Below, piece by piece: positions 7,219 to 7,477 of a DNA stretch of 7,477 nucleotides. The stretch is from Pelomonas sp041914785 (GTDB taxonomy: Bacteria; Pseudomonadota; Gammaproteobacteria; Burkholderiales; Burkholderiaceae_C). Every line of letters begins with the position of its first letter. The stretch's first letter is position 1. The position numbers were made by a program, and so were the translations under genes. Location: the NCBI GenBank assembly GCA_041914785.1, contig JAYSCT010000180.1, positions 1-7,477 of the forward strand, written 5' to 3'. The notes beneath the pieces were generated by a model. The model was not told the origin of the DNA. It made no database searches and saw only the letters and a list, made by a program, of their open reading frames with translations.

Positions 7219-7477
7219 ATGCTGTACAGAGAGAACGGCCAGTTCAAGACCACCTACCCGGCGGACAGCCAGATCCTGCCCATCCGGCAGGACCGCATCG
7301 GCATGGCGCTGCTGCTCGCGGTGGCTTTCCTCGTCGTGCCGATGGTGTCCAGCGAGTACCTGCTGCGCGCCATCTTCATCCCCTTCCTGATCCTGTCCCT
7401 CGCCGCGCTGGGCCTCAACGTGCTGGTGGGCTACTGCGGCCAGATCTCGCTGGGCTCGGGCGCCTTCATGGCGGTGG
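7219..7477 (+). CDS. livM: Branched-chain amino acid-type ABC transporter permease (LivM family), 3'-truncated by window edge
   Basis: The frame is open from ATG 7219 to the window end, giving 86 complete codons of an inner-membrane permease that normally exceeds 300 residues. It opens with a hydrophilic MLYRENGQFKTTYPAD segment, then TM1 (about 27-43) and TM2 (about 51-70). It reaches the conserved GYCGQISLGSGAFM (71-84), the LivM signature corresponding to LNF..G motifs of these permeases. A G-rich stretch (GGGCGGGG, 7204-7211) about 7 nt upstream can serve as ribosome site. It follows livH in the standard family order. Unlike the upstream junctions it is separated by 114 bp, filled by a palindromic repeat. 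The rest of the gene, and presumably a LivF-type ATPase and binding protein, lie outside. Confidence 0.9.
   Translation, partial: MLYRENGQFKTTYPADSQILPIRQDRIGMALLLAVAFLVVPMVSSEYLLRAIFIPFLILSLAALGLNVLVGYCGQISLGSGAFMAV

Overview
The window is high-GC chromosomal DNA, and the protein families and gene order look like a betaproteobacterium of the order Burkholderiales, probably near the Rubrivivax/Leptothrix/Roseateles group. That placement rests on remembered family resemblance; no search was run. It contains seven protein genes, two of them cut by the window edges. I see no rRNA, tRNA, CRISPR array, prophage or transposase gene.

Left part (1-2579, + strand): the window opens inside htpG (Hsp90 chaperone, lacking about 28 N-terminal residues). 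A 168-bp gap with two GC-rich hairpins follows, then a RimJ/RimL-type GNAT N-acetyltransferase. The acetyltransferase converges on the next gene: the two stop codons sit back to back in one TGATCA palindrome, with no room for a terminator between them.

Middle (2580-3413): a Crp/Fnr-family transcription regulator on the - strand is divergent from an operon on the + strand. The gap of about 120 bp between the two starts carries a perfect inverted repeat, TGTCG-N6-CGACA. Its arm and spacer geometry matches a CRP-type operator. It overlaps the regulator's own predicted -10 element and lies at about -41.5 relative to a predicted start site for the operon. This suggests autoregulation combined with class II activation.

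Right part (3414-7477, + strand): a tightly packed operon encodes a long-chain-type acyl-CoA synthetase (AMP-binding), a LivG-type ATPase, a LivH-type permease and the start of a LivM-type permease. The first three genes overlap by 4 nt and 1 nt. The spacing is then broken by a 114-bp gap between livH and livM that holds a long imperfect hairpin made of CACAGAGGCAC-type repeats, a dispersed intergenic repeat. Together the genes suggest a regulated unit that imports an organic (fatty, aromatic or branched-chain) acid and activates it to a CoA thioester. The true substrate cannot be read from sequence.

The points most worth a second look are the regulator/operator architecture, a Lys-to-Met change in the synthetase's P-loop, the repeat embedded in the operon, and the pairing of a CoA ligase with a Liv-type importer. 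Most of the window is otherwise ordinary core genome.
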